The notes beneath the pieces were generated by a model. That model was not told where the DNA came from and made no database searches. It was given only the letters and a program-made list of their open reading frames with translations. Positions 12,188-21,712 of a stretch of 64,000 bases of DNA are shown piece by piece. The DNA comes from Plantago ovata (Eukaryota; Streptophyta; Magnoliopsida; Lamiales; Plantaginaceae). Each line of letters begins with the position of its first letter. Positions within the stretch are counted from its first letter, which is position 1. The DNA lies in contig CM051458.1 of the NCBI GenBank assembly GCA_028274465.1, forward strand, positions 71,270,885 through 71,334,884, given 5' to 3'. The position numbers and the translations under genes were made by a program.

Positions 12188-12957
12188 TGTTCTACTTATT
12201 CACAAGTAGCTTTTGTTTCAAGCTTAAGTCTTGGAACGGATCAATAGGCAGTAGAGAGTAGAGAAGGATTTGAGTGTTTAAAGCACAAGTGAGAGTTTGA
12301 TCACGTTGTTGACACACCTTCTACTCTTGCCTGATGACCTCTATTTATAGTGTCTCAAGGGAGCCGTTTGAATTTCAAATTCTAAGGCTTTGTACCTTAA
12401 GATGTCACTATCTTGCTTTTGTACTTTCAACAACGTTCTTCATTTGTCTTCTTGTCTTCATGTTCTTCGCATGCTTACATTGCATTTAATGTTCTTTTGA
12501 ATCAAATTCAAATATGAACGTTGAATCCAAAATGCAAGTACTCTTCAGCAAGGAGGTCACATATGTTGTTAGCAACTGGCCAGTCTCACTTTCAGCAAGC
12601 ACAACCTGCTCTGTCATATAGATTTTCACTTATGCAAGCCGTTGCTGAAAATCTCACTTTCTGAAGTAACATGTGCCTTTGTAGATACCTTTCTCATAAT
12701 TCTTCTAAGTCTTCAGTCTTTGAATCTTCAACTTTCTGAGCGGTTCTAGGTCTTCAATAGTTCGGTTGTAAAAACAAAGTACATCATCAGCTAACCAAAG
12801 AACCTAACTAGTACCTACACTAAGTCTTTCAGCAAACGTTCCTCTTTTACAATGTCCTTAAAATTCTAAATTCCTATGGACCTTAAGAGTACTAGTTATT
12901 GGACTTTCCTTAATTTAGCGTGGTTAATTGCTCATCAAAATTACAAGTTTCCTAACA
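12188..12957 (-). repeat. 3' LTR of the SIRE-like element
   Basis: In plus orientation it runs TGTTCTACTT to TTTCCTAACA, so it is TG...CA bounded (770 bp). It abuts LINE ORF1 on one side and a polypurine tract on the other. No second copy is in the window, so the limits rest on the TG/CA ends, the PPT and the return of LINE sequence at 12187. Confidence 0.75.
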
Positions 12958-12960
12958 AAA

Positions 12961-12973
12961 TTTCCCCCTTTTT
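12961..12973 (-). promoter_or_regulatory. Polypurine tract of the SIRE-like element
   Basis: The minus strand reads AAAAAGGGGGAAA three to four bases before the LTR start. It would prime plus-strand DNA synthesis. Confidence 0.75.
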
Positions 12974-13213
12974 GATGTTAGCAATCCATGGCTAAATTAA
13001 TTGTTACCCTTTTAGAGGTTCCTGATGTTGAATAAATCAGTTGATTAATGCAAACATTCTTGAATAATAAAACAGTAAGCATAAATAATTTGCATAATAA
13101 AGAACCAAAAAGAGTCAAAAAGTTCATTGCTGATAGTTATCTTTCAATAAGTTTACAAGAAAGTTCACAGATAACTAAAACAATCAACAAGCAAAACAAA
13201 ACTTTTCAAGGGT
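12974..13213 (-). other. 3' noncoding tail of the SIRE-like element
   Basis: A short AT-rich stretch lies between the ORF stop and the polypurine tract. I see no other feature in it. Confidence 0.6.
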
Positions 13214-14338
13214 CTATTCTATTCCAGCAGAGGATTCTCTAAGAATCTCTTTTACACTCTTCTTAGCAAGAGCAGTAAATTCAACGCAGTCCTTCTCGTA
13301 ATCTTCAAGTAGCTTACGGACTTCAAGTTGAACTATTCTTGCATTCTTGCAGGCAGTATAGTGATGGTTTTCACTATTCATCTCTTTGTAGTGTATTACC
13401 CACAAGTGCATGCCCCGATTGCTAGCATGTAGTAGCTGAGTATCTGAAATTCCTTTGTTGGCATGAATCTTCCTTAACCAAACAAGATCTTCTTCTTGAT
13501 CCTTTGTAGTGAGATAGAAATACTCATAGGGAATCAAGCCATATTTCTTTTTGGACTTGTTGGTCATAGGATCATTATAGTAAGCAACATCCATCGGCTT
13601 GATGAGATCAGGTTCTTGCTTTAGCTTCTTGCTGATGGAAGTTTTTCTTACTAAAATTTCAATGTTCAGCCATTTCACAGCTATGTTCCTTGGGTACGGA
13701 GGAGGATCCGTTTCTTTCTTTGTGACCTTTAATTCAATCCAAGTGTACATTTGGTTCTGTACAGCAGTTGGAAAGAATTCATTTGCCAGTATGTCTTCTA
13801 GCTTAATGATCCAACAACCATGGAGGTTTCTGACCACATTTTTGAGTGGTTTCCTCATTACTGGTCTTTGTGTAATCAATGCCAGTTCGTATAGCAATGT
13901 TAGCTAGCCTTCTTTCTTGTTCTCTTTGCTTTCTTCTTCCTGACTTAGCATTTCCTCGATCCTTTGCTGAAGATCTGGAGTCAAAAGAGGAATGCTTGGA
14001 CTGTCTAGATGGAGTAGAGGCAGAAAGAGGCTTAGCCCTTGTAGCTTGAGCTATTGTTTGGTCATCATCATTATCATCATCTTCATTAAAAACTTGATGA
14101 ATTTCAGTTTGACAGAATTCTGGAGTATCAGCAGAAGTTTTTCTCCTTTTAGGATTTGTTGAACTTCTCTCAGAATCTGTTTCAGATCTTCTTTTGGAAC
14201 TTTGCTCTATTTCAGCAAGAGGTTCTCTGGTTGGCGGTCCAGGCAATTTTAGTGGAGCTGAAGAGGGAGTATCTCTTGAAGACTTCTTTTTCCTTGAATC
14301 TTCCCCCTTAGACATGGATTGCATCATCGGTTTGATGT
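13214..14338 (-). pseudogene. SIRE-like extra (env-position) ORF, C-terminal part
   Basis: This is the continuation of the ORF at 61055-64000 after the Tat insertion; joining at the GATGT duplication keeps the frame (FFSIH then IKPMMQSM). It begins Lys/Ser/Asp-rich with basic clusters (NPKRRKTSAD, GRRKQREQERR) and an acidic run (NEDDDNDDDQ). A frameshift at about 13850-13890 separates this from a folded-looking C-terminal segment (NLHGCWIIKLEDILANEFFP, YGLIPYEYFYLTTKDQEEDL) that ends at TAG 13214-13216. I see no signal peptide or clear membrane helix. Function is unknown; only its position argues for the env-like class. Confidence 0.55.
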
Positions 14339-15172
14339 TGTTGGTGTTAAAATATGTCCAGTCCGTATGTACGAACTGGAGCGGTGTAAGAGCGCGACAA
14401 AGCATCAAGGGTCGTCCCTCAAGTGGCGCGACCACACCCAAGTATGTCACTTAGGTGTGGCTCGACCAACATAGGGTCCGACCATCACTAAGAGGCCAAC
14501 CCTCAAGATAAGCTCACTACAAGGACAATGCAGCTATTGGGCTCGAGGAGCATCTCTAGGGCTCGAGGAGGACCTTAGTCAAGGTAACACCCTCCATGAG
14601 AAACTAGGCAGAGCACTACTCGGACCACAGACGTAAGAGGAAGGCACGAGGACCAAGGGCGACCACCCATGGTCGCTCCCTATGGGACCCGTCTTCCAAA
14701 TTACTCCATGGAACCCAAAAAGTCAATACTGCCCTCTCAACCCTAACCAAGATGTTTGGGACAAAGCCCGTTAACCTCCTTAATGGGCTTGGGCCTAAGG
14801 AGGCTTCAATCTCGGCCTGACACTTGTCACGATCCTACATGGAGTGAATTAAAATACTACGAGTATATAAAGAACTCATTCATTACCCAGCGGGTAAGCA
14901 TTCATAGCTCTCACCCACCACTCACCTACCACATTTACTACTCTCACTAGGGAAGCCCTACAACTCCCTATGCGTAAAGTCGTTCCTCCGGTTTGATCCT
15001 CGACAAATTGGACACGAGGTACTAAGCCCCCCTCCAGTCTCTTTCAGGTACGAGGAAGCTACATGAAGATTTCCTATGATCTTAAGAGGAACACTACATG
15101 AAGAAGACCTCGAATAGTGTGTTGTGACGATCCACTGCGAACTTAAGAAGAAGTACGAATTGCCCTTCAACA
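14339..15172 (+). repeat. 5' LTR of the Tat element
   Basis: It begins TGTTGGTGTT and ends CCTTCAACA. A TATA box (TATATAA) lies at 14864-14870, so U3 is about 520 bp and the transcript would start near 14895-14900. Confidence 0.92.
14864..14870 (+). promoter_or_regulatory. TATA box of the Tat LTR promoter
   Basis: GAGTATATAAAG is conserved in the other LTR at 60743-60749. Confidence 0.65.
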
Positions 15173-15173
15173 T

Positions 15174-15191
15174 TTGGCGCCGTCTGTGGGA
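15174..15191 (+). promoter_or_regulatory. Primer-binding site of the Tat element
   Basis: TTGGCGCCGTCTGTGGGA follows the LTR after a 1-base spacer. TGGCGCCGTCTGTGGGA is the PBS type usual in Tat-lineage elements; I do not assign the tRNA. Confidence 0.75.
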
Positions 15192-15260
15192 ATCTGATCG
15201 AAAGGTGATTCCTAGCCCTGCTGGTCGAGCCAAGAACTGTCCTCGTGACACCTCACGAAG

Positions 15261-16407
15261 ATGCCTCCCAGAAGAAGCAACCGTCTTGCTAATGCACCAC
15301 CCAGGAATCCTCCTCGACCCAGGGGCCGGCCCCCTTCAAGTGGTCGAGGAGGAGGAAGGCAGCTGCTCCTTGGGCACCAAGAAATAACAATGTTGTGAGG
15401 AATCAAGATTACACGGATGGGGCATTCACCAATGTCACTAACTCCCAAGAAGAGAGATCCGGACAAAATAATCCACAAGGAGTCCCGGTTTGGAGTTCTT
15501 ATGGAGCGTTGAGAGTCACAAACAACGTCGTGCAAAGAGGGCAGCCTCCTCAAGTAGCAATTAATCCTCCTCCCGTAGCAGTGAATCCCCCTCAGCCGGC
15601 CGCATTGAACTTCACCCTTCCTAATGGACGCGTAGTCCGACCATCAGACTTTTGGATGGGCGAAGCTCAATACGGCTTGTTCCTTCTTACTTTGCAAGGA
15701 TACGTAGGGGACAATGAGGCTGCTAGAGTTAACGCAGAACTCCAAGCTCGAGGAGTACCACAAGTCCAAGTACAGGAGCAACCTCGTGACACTTTGGTTA
15801 CCCCTCGTCAATCCCAAGGAAGAGCACCAGTAGTACAAGATGAAGCACATTCAAGAGCCAACACAAGGCCAATCCAATCTTGCCTTGGACCTTCAAGAGT
15901 CCAATCAAGCTTGGGACCACAAGGTGCCCTGGATGATTTGAGGAATTTGATTGATAGGAGGATACGCGCATCATTGCAAAATGTGGCTCAGCAAGAAAAT
16001 CGAGCTCAGGTGGTCGCTACACCACCCGCTCTCCCCAACCAAATCACGCCCAACCAAGTAACTCCTCATAACCAACCTGAAGCGGTGGCGGAAAACAATG
16101 CCTTGAGAACCGTAGCTGAGGTAACCCCCTTGATCGACCCGATCACGGGGAGGAGGCTCACTCTGGAGGAACTCAACGCAAGGAAATCCGTACTTGATGC
16201 TCAAATAGAAACCCTACGGGGAACCGTGCAAGAAAAGGAGCAAGACCAAGATCCAAGCCCGTTGTGCGACGAGATAAGGAGCCACCAGACCAAAATCGAA
16301 AGAGGCTTCCCTACTTTCGAAAGAGCCACCTCCTCGCTCACAAAATCCCGGAAAGCAAAAAAGAGATCAAAAGCATTGTTTGATCAGAGAGGGTCCCTCG
16401 AGGAACG
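15261..16407 (+). pseudogene. Tat gag, N-terminal part
   Basis: The first ATG after the PBS (15261) gives MPPRRSNRLANAPPRNPP, a basic Pro/Arg-rich start. A frameshift near 15356 moves into the longer frame APWAPRNNNVVRNQDYTDGA, which runs to the A insertion at 16408. The sequence is Gln/Pro/Asn-rich, with a DPITGRRLTLEELNARKSVL segment that looks helical. I do not find the usual capsid domain (Retrotrans_gag) between here and the part that resumes at 23113, so it appears deleted. Confidence 0.65.
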
Positions 16408-17807
16408 TGATGAACGTATTTTTGACGTGTTCATCTTGTCTTTTTTACTTTCTTTTGCTATCTTTTAGCCTTGTTTTTTGGTTAGTTTTGTAGAATAGTG
16501 TCACGTTTTGTGTTTTATGCATTTTCAGGCACTTAGGTACGAAACGGTGTTTTGGAGCTAAAAACGAAGCATTTTGGATGAAAAATGACCCCGTTGAAGT
16601 TCCCCAATCTCCGTGGCTTGTTCGTAAGTGTTTGAGCATCAATAGGCATCGAGAAGGATGAGTCCAAGGCACCCGAGGGCCGTACGAGGGCAAAAAGATT
16701 GAGTTTGAAGACAAAAATCTGCCCAGGAGCCAAGCTAAGCGCCTGGAATAGTGAAGCGCTCCGCTTCATTTTCCAGGAGCTTTGGCACAACAGCCAAGCG
16801 AAGCGCTTGGAGGGCCAAAGCGCTTCGCTTGCCAAGCGCTCCGCTTGGACTCTCCAAGCGGTCCGCTTGGCAGCGGTTACGTTTTCGGATTTTCCTTCTT
16901 AGATCTGATCTTCTGTTACTTTTGGGGAGACTTTTGAACTGTAACTTCGTTTTGGAGAGCTCCTAAGCCCCAAAACTCAGAGAAAACTCAGATTACATTG
17001 TATTTTAGCTTGGGATTCGAGGTTTTGATTGGGATTCATCCTTTGTAATCATCTACGGAGAGGTTTTCTTTGCTTTCCACCGATTAGTGACAGCTTTGGT
17101 GGTAACTTATATCACTCTCTTGTCTTGTAGTTTGATATGATGTATTCTGATTATTATTCATATGAATTGATGTCTATGTTGATGAATATGAGTAGCTAAA
17201 TCTTTTGTGTTGGTGGTAGAATGTAGAATATGCATGCTATGGGTTATGTTTATGCTTACATGAGATTGTGATTCAATCTTGTTGCAAATCCCTTCATATG
17301 ATTCTTAGTTGCTTATAAAATATATTCGAATTGAGTATAGTGACAAACTCTTGGTCAATGAAAGCTATAGGATTGTATGTTAGAGATTGGCAGCATGCTA
17401 GATAAATGGTGTTGGTGACAAGCACCTCTAAAGTATTGATAATGATCTTTTATGATGTGTGTCTTAAAGTTGCCTAGACGAGTTGCTTAGCAGACTTGAT
17501 CGCAGGTTTTACGCACTGAACTTGTGAGCATATTCGTAACCCATGCATGTGTATTGGATTTCTACCATCAACCGTTTTCCAAACTTGTTTACAACAATCT
17601 GATTACTCGTTGCTTTGTTCAAAGGAAACCATTCTACAAACATTTGAATTCGTTGATTGAAATTGCTAGCAAAAACCTCAAACAAAGCCACGTTAGGTCC
17701 CGAGAGAATGACACTCGGGGACAACTTGCCATTGCACTCTAGTTTGTGTAGTGATAAGTGTTCTTAGGCTTTTAAACAAATTTAATTGGTGAAAAACGAC
17801 ATCATCA
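16408..17807 (+). repeat. 5' LTR of element A
   Basis: It begins TGATGAACG and ends ACATCATCA. The first 28 bp form a possible hairpin (GATGAACG paired with CGTTCATC). The block at about 16725-16875 holds palindromes such as CCAAGCG-CTC-CGCTTGG. I see no clear TATA box. Many short frames across this LTR are shadows. Confidence 0.92.
16725..16875. repeat. Palindrome array (CCAAGCG-N3-CGCTTGG) in the 5' LTR of A
   Basis: About six short inverted repeats with core GCG-N3-CGC occur in 150 bp; N3 varies (AAG, CTT, CTC, GTC) while arms stay AA/TT or CCAA/TTGG. The array is repeated in the 3' LTR (about 22030-22180) and again after gag (19930-20090). Confidence 0.85.
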
Positions 17808-17810
17808 ATT

Positions 17811-17827
17811 TGGCGCCGTTGCCGGGG
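17811..17827 (+). promoter_or_regulatory. tRNA-Asp primer-binding site of element A
   Basis: TGGCGCCGTTGCCGGGG is complementary to the 3' end of plant tRNA-Asp(GUC), 3 bases after the LTR. The same PBS is used by B1 and B2 and by Athila-like elements. Confidence 0.9.
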
Positions 17828-18002
17828 ACTTAACTCCTTTGGTTTAGTGTTTAACTTTTGTTTCTTACCAACTTCACTTTCTCACCCCATTTCTTTCCCC
17901 CTATTTATTTGTGCTTAATTCTATGTGTTCTGGTTTTTGTTTCACTAACGGGAACTAATCCTTGTATGAGTGTTGAGTTGATTGCACTAGATTTCAGGCG
18001 AG

Positions 18003-19727
18003 ATGGCTGAGCAACCACTGAAGTTACTCTCAAAAGTTACGGTTGGGCCTAGTGGTCCAGCTATTGTTTTCAATGATGCAACGAGGAATCTGGAGCTTAA
18101 AGGACACGTGTTCCAGCAATTACCCAAGTTCTATGGCATGGACAATGAGGACGTCATTGGGTATTTGAATGACTTAGAGCATTTCGTGCTCTACTTGCCT
18201 AGACCGGATGATGGAATTACTGATGATGATTTGCGGATGAAGGTTTTCGCTATGGGAGTTGGGGATAGAGCGAAGGCTTGGTTGAGATCCTTAGAAGCTG
18301 GATCTTTGACCACATGGGCTCAAGTGTTTGAAAAATTTATGGATCGGTATTATCCCGCTTCCAAGACTATGGTTATGAAGAGACAAATCAACACTTTTGA
18401 GCAGAAGTATGATGAAGCTTTCCATGAGGCTTATGATCGGTTTAAGGGGTTGCAATATCAGTGCCCACATCACGGCTTCGATGGAGGTCAGCTCATCCAA
18501 TTCTTCTATAATGGTTTGCATCCTGGTGTTCAAGCACAAGTGGATAGCATTTGTGGAGGAAGCATGGAAGAGTTGTTTCCGAGTCAAGCTCAAGCTAAGT
18601 TGGATATAATGTACCGGAATTCTCAGAACCGGAATATAAGAGCCAAGATTCATTCAAAAGAACCTAGAGAAGAACCCATAGCGGCTTTTGAAGAGAAAGT
18701 GGGTCGTGGTGATGACTATGAGCAAGGATTCGCCAGTCAACGTCAACATGCTGAGGTAAACTATGGGGTACCCGGATATGCTCCATCCTCTTTGGTCACC
18801 ATGGTGCAAAGCTTGGTAGAAAAGACCGACAATTTTATGGAATCTTATTACAAGAATCAGGCTATGAACGAGAAGCGGTTTGAGAACTTGGAGGCTAGTA
18901 CTTCTTCTCTTAACAGGAAGTTGCAAGAGCTCATTGATAGAGGAGCTAGTCCTGAGCAAGAGAAGCTTTTGGGTAATACCAAGAGAGCTATGGCCATAAC
19001 GGTGGTGACTAATATTCCAATTGAGATCACTGTCACAAGAGAAGGAGCACGAGTTGAGGTTCCAAGTAGCAAGAAAATCTCTGAGCCTTGCGTTGCTAAC
19101 GAGGAGCCTAAGCCCTCTATGGTTGAGGAAGAAGCTTCACATATTGAAGAAGAAAGCTCATCGTCTGAGGATGATATGGTGGAAGTACCCGCACTTGAGA
19201 GCTTCGATGTGGAAATCGGTCTTGGCACGAAGGATGGTATATTGGCTACATTGGACACAGGAGCTGGAGTCAATGTCTTGCCGATGAATGTGTATGAAGA
19301 ATCCCGGTTGACTGGTTTGAAGCCTATGAAAGCTATGGTTCAACTTGCTGATGGGTCTATGAGGAGACCTTTGGGAGTTCTCGAAGACTTGGTTATTAGA
19401 GTTGCCGGTGTTGAGGTGAAGACGGGCTTCATAGTTATGCCGACTTCGGAAGCCAATCTTAAGGATGTGGTCCTGTTGGGAAGAGCCTTCATCAATAAGG
19501 TGCACGTGGTGATTGACATGTACCGTCGTACATGTAGTTTTGAGGTAGATGGCAAGCGACACATGTTGCGATCCATTGTTAATTCATGTGTTGAGAAGAC
19601 TTGCACTAACAAACTTATAGGATACTTTGGTCCTCTATTCCTTCGTTCAAATGTGCAGGGATTTCACCGATTAAAGAGGGCATTGATGGGGAAGTCTAGT
19701 ACCCAATATGAATTCAACCCCAATTGA
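18003..19727 (+). CDS. Gag-protease polyprotein of element A (intact)
   Basis: 574 codons, uninterrupted, ATG start, TGA stop. Residues about 30-215 form a Retrotrans_gag-type capsid region (FYGMDNEDVIGYLNDLEHF, KVFAMGVGDRAKAWLRSL, CPHHGFDGGQLIQFFYNGL). A probable coiled coil follows (FENLEASTSSLNRKLQELID, about 295-320), then an acidic linker, then a retropepsin-type aspartic protease with LATLDTGAGVNVLPMNVYE (about 415-435) and VVLLGRAF downstream. I see no CCHC zinc knuckle, unlike the B family. The protein would assemble particles and process itself; RT and integrase must come from elsewhere. The C-terminal extension EVDGKRHMLRS...GKSST is shared with B family proteins, and the ORF ends there. 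Absence of stops fits a young copy or selection on gag. Confidence 0.88.
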   Translation: MAEQPLKLLSKVTVGPSGPAIVFNDATRNLELKGHVFQQLPKFYGMDNEDVIGYLNDLEHFVLYLPRPDDGITDDDLRMKVFAMGVGDRAKAWLRSLEAGSLTTWAQVFEKFMDRYYPASKTMVMKRQINTFEQKYDEAFHEAYDRFKGLQYQCPHHGFDGGQLIQFFYNGLHPGVQAQVDSICGGSMEELFPSQAQAKLDIMYRNSQNRNIRAKIHSKEPREEPIAAFEEKVGRGDDYEQGFASQRQHAEVNYGVPGYAPSSLVTMVQSLVEKTDNFMESYYKNQAMNEKRFENLEASTSSLNRKLQELIDRGASPEQEKLLGNTKRAMAITVVTNIPIEITVTREGARVEVPSSKKISEPCVANEEPKPSMVEEEASHIEEESSSSEDDMVEVPALESFDVEIGLGTKDGILATLDTGAGVNVLPMNVYEESRLTGLKPMKAMVQLADGSMRRPLGVLEDLVIRVAGVEVKTGFIVMPTSEANLKDVVLLGRAFINKVHVVIDMYRRTCSFEVDGKRHMLRSIVNSCVEKTCTNKLIGYFGPLFLRSNVQGFHRLKRALMGKSSTQYEFNPN

Positions 19728-19769
19728 GCCTTGAAGAGTCGAGCCAACGACGTGTAAATAAAGGCGCTT

Positions 19770-19787
19770 CTCGGGAGGCAACCCGAG
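19770..19787 (+). other. Conserved hairpin after gag in element A
   Basis: CTCGGG-AGGCAA-CCCGAG, a 6-bp perfect stem with a 6-nt loop, 42 bases after the gag stop. B2 has TCCGGG-AGGCAA-CCCGGA in the same place; two base pairs are changed on both sides. Confidence 0.8.
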
Positions 19788-19929
19788 GTGGTAAGTGTTT
19801 TGCATATAGTTAGCTTTCTTTGTGTTTGTAGTTGTGGCCTGTGTGCCTTTTGTCGTGATTAGTATAGTCTAGTTTTTGTCTTGGTGCCTTAGGTGATTTA
19901 AGATAGGAAAAAACGTTGAAAATCTGGAA

Positions 19930-20090
19930 ACAGAGCCAAGCGAAGCGCTTGGAAGGGCCAAGCGGCCCACTTGAATTTTTAGAAAGTTACAAAACTTTCT
20001 GGAAATTCAAGCGGAGCGCTTGGAACCTCCCAAGCGCTCCGCTTACCAAGCGGACCGCTTGGCTCCAGCCAAGCGGTCCGCCTGGACCCT
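19930..20090. repeat. Second palindrome array of element A, downstream of gag
   Basis: Five or six CCAAGCG-N3-CGCTTGG-type palindromes (N3 AAG, GAG, CTC, GAC, GTC) match those in the LTR. A CT-rich stretch follows. At about 20262-20296 a GAGGACGAGCAAAAG word resembles the sequence just before the PPT (GAGGACAAGCAAAGG, 21682-21696). Confidence 0.8.
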
Positions 20091-20769
20091 GTACCCCAGA
20101 TTTTCCTCGTTTTTTCCATTCTTCTCACCTTTGCGCACCCGTTTTCACTTGTTTCTTGAGTCTTTTCAGGTACTACTCTTCTATAGGAGTTGGACACGAA
20201 CCTTATTCAGGGAAGTGTACTTTCAATCCAATTTTTCCTTTCTTGTCAACTTTTCTTTACTCGAGGACGAGCAAAAGTTTAGGTTTGTGGAGGGGTCATT
20301 GGATTTTCAGTACTATGTGCTCTTTTGGTTTCGTACATGCCTGTTGTCAGCTCAAGTTCTTGTGATTTGTCGTGTTTTTCAGTTTTTGCATGCATATCAT
20401 CCTTAGGTTAGTTGTTGCACGTTGTGTGTGGAGTCTATGGCCAAGTTTTTTCGAACTTTTCTATTGTGTAGACTAAGTGCTTAGGACCATTATCATATGT
20501 TGCATCACTTTGCAAGTAGTTTGAGGCTTGTCTCGCTTGGTTTGTCACATTCACTTGTGCACTAGTTAAGCTTAGTAGTCTCGACATCACCTCGAGTGGT
20601 GTTTCTTCTACTGCGGTTCACGATGACCTTATAAAATGATGCATGTTAGAATCTATGGTTGTAACCCGTGTAATTATGTACGTAAGAGGCGACAAGTTCT
20701 TCACCTCGATTAGAGATTGCCAAATGCCTCGGAAGGAGGTAGTGTGAGGTGTGTGATTCCTTGTAGTAG
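20091..20769 (+). other. Noncoding 3' region of element A, first part
   Basis: No supported coding frame. Blocks such as TAGTCTCGACATCAC and TACTGCGGTTC are conserved at matching places in B1 (30630-30680) and B2, so this is shared element structure, not random filler. Confidence 0.6.
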
Positions 20770-20966
20770 ACCTATTCTATCGAATAGGTTTGGGGAGAGG
20801 GTTGCTTCGTTATACTTGTCTTTCGTCTTTGAGTCGTTGTAAAGTTTTCTTTTTCTTTTGTGTCCCAACCTATTCTTTCGAATAGGTTTGGGGAGGTGTC
20901 TTTGTAAAAGAGTCTTTCCTTTTTCTTTTTCATCTTTGTGCTCAAACCTATTCTTTCGAATAGGTT
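20767..20966 (+). repeat. Three tandem hairpins next to PPT-like sequence in element A
   Basis: Hairpins at 20770-20789, 20867-20888 and 20945-20966 have arms AACCTATTC and GAATAGGTT (the first lacks the outer A-T) and loop TTTC or TATC. Each runs on into TGGGGAG, sharing AGGTTTGGGGAG with the hairpin's 3' arm; the true PPT at 21695-21710 ends GGTTTGGGGAG. Confidence 0.88.
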
Positions 20967-21008
20967 TGGGGAGGTGTTTTTACACCTAGTACTACTGCTT
21001 GCCCCTAT

Positions 21009-21110
21009 ATAAAAAAAACGAAAGACAAAAAGAAAAGAAGAAGAAAAGAAAAAGAAATATAAAAAAAAAAAAGGGAAATAAAGAATAAGACCCAAAAAGC
21101 AAAAGAAGGG
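21009..21110 (+). repeat. Purine-rich tract of element A
   Basis: About 100 bp of almost only A and G follow the hairpins. A comparable tract lies after the hairpins in B1 (31025-31165) and B2 (46680-46835, opposite strand). Confidence 0.8.
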
Positions 21111-21694
21111 TCGTTGCAAGCCAAAAAGCAGTCTAGTAAAGTGTCAAGTGTCATGTAAATATTTATTATTGTGAAGTTAATCGAGTTGTAAATTCTATCT
21201 TTTGTTTCGTGTCGCCTTTGTCCAAGGCCTGTTCTTGACCACCCTCGTCTTGCTATTCAAGAAGTGGTTGAAGGAGACTCATTCGTTGAGAGTCTGGGTA
21301 GAATAGGGGAGTGTTATCTTTCTAGGGAACACTCCTTCGTTTGATGAGAGCCAGTATTGGTTCGCCCTCTCTTGAGGAAAAGTCTCGCTTGGTGAACAGT
21401 AGTAAGCCCTCGGTTTCATAGGCACGGGGCAATTGTAGTATGATAATATGCATCATTGTGTCGTCACTGACCAGGTCCAGGTAGAGGATGTTACGAGAGA
21501 CTCCTTTGTTTAACAAAGTGCACATGTGAATGTGTATATTCGCAATGGAGGCATTCTTCAACCTACTTGCATGTCATGCTCATTTGGTTTTGTTCATAAG
21601 CATTTGGTAGATTCAATAGATTAGTTCACTTTACTTGGCATGAGACTCCTTTTGTGTTGCATTTAGGATAGTTTGTTGCTTGAGGACAAGCAAA
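21111..21694 (+). other. Noncoding 3' region of element A, second part
   Basis: Conserved blocks shared with B1 and B2 include GACCACCCTCGTC, GTAGAATAGGGGAGTGTTAT, GATGAGAGCCAGTA and GTTACGAGAGACT. No coding frame is supported. Confidence 0.6.
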
Positions 21695-21710
21695 GGTTTG
21701 GTTTGGGGAG
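21695..21710 (+). promoter_or_regulatory. Polypurine tract of element A
   Basis: GGTTTGGTTTGGGGAG lies 2 bases before the 3' LTR (TT then TGATGAACG). B1 has GGTTCGGTTTGGGGAG at 31757-31772. Confidence 0.75.
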
Positions 21711-21712
21711 TT

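Noticed and set aside
12188..14338. Host protein-coding gene on the minus strand
   Set aside because: The ORF sits directly before a polypurine tract and an LTR and continues beyond a 46-kb nested element; a retroelement extra ORF explains it better.
16445..16966. Several 60-100 codon frames in the LTR of element A (and again at 21750-22271)
   Set aside because: They are duplicated only because the LTR is duplicated, and they run across palindromes with repeated Lys-Arg-Ser-Ala words caused by the repeats.
17811..17827. tRNA-Asp-like sequence considered as a tRNA gene
   Set aside because: Only the 17 bases complementary to the tRNA 3' end are present, directly after an LTR; it is a primer-binding site.
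18857..19562. Antisense frames opposite the element A gag (134-139 codons)
   Set aside because: Shadows of a well-supported intact gag-protease ORF.
20767..20966. Regular hairpin repeats considered as a CRISPR array
   Set aside because: Only two or three units per element, no constant repeat-spacer sizes, no cas genes, and the setting is a plant retroelement.
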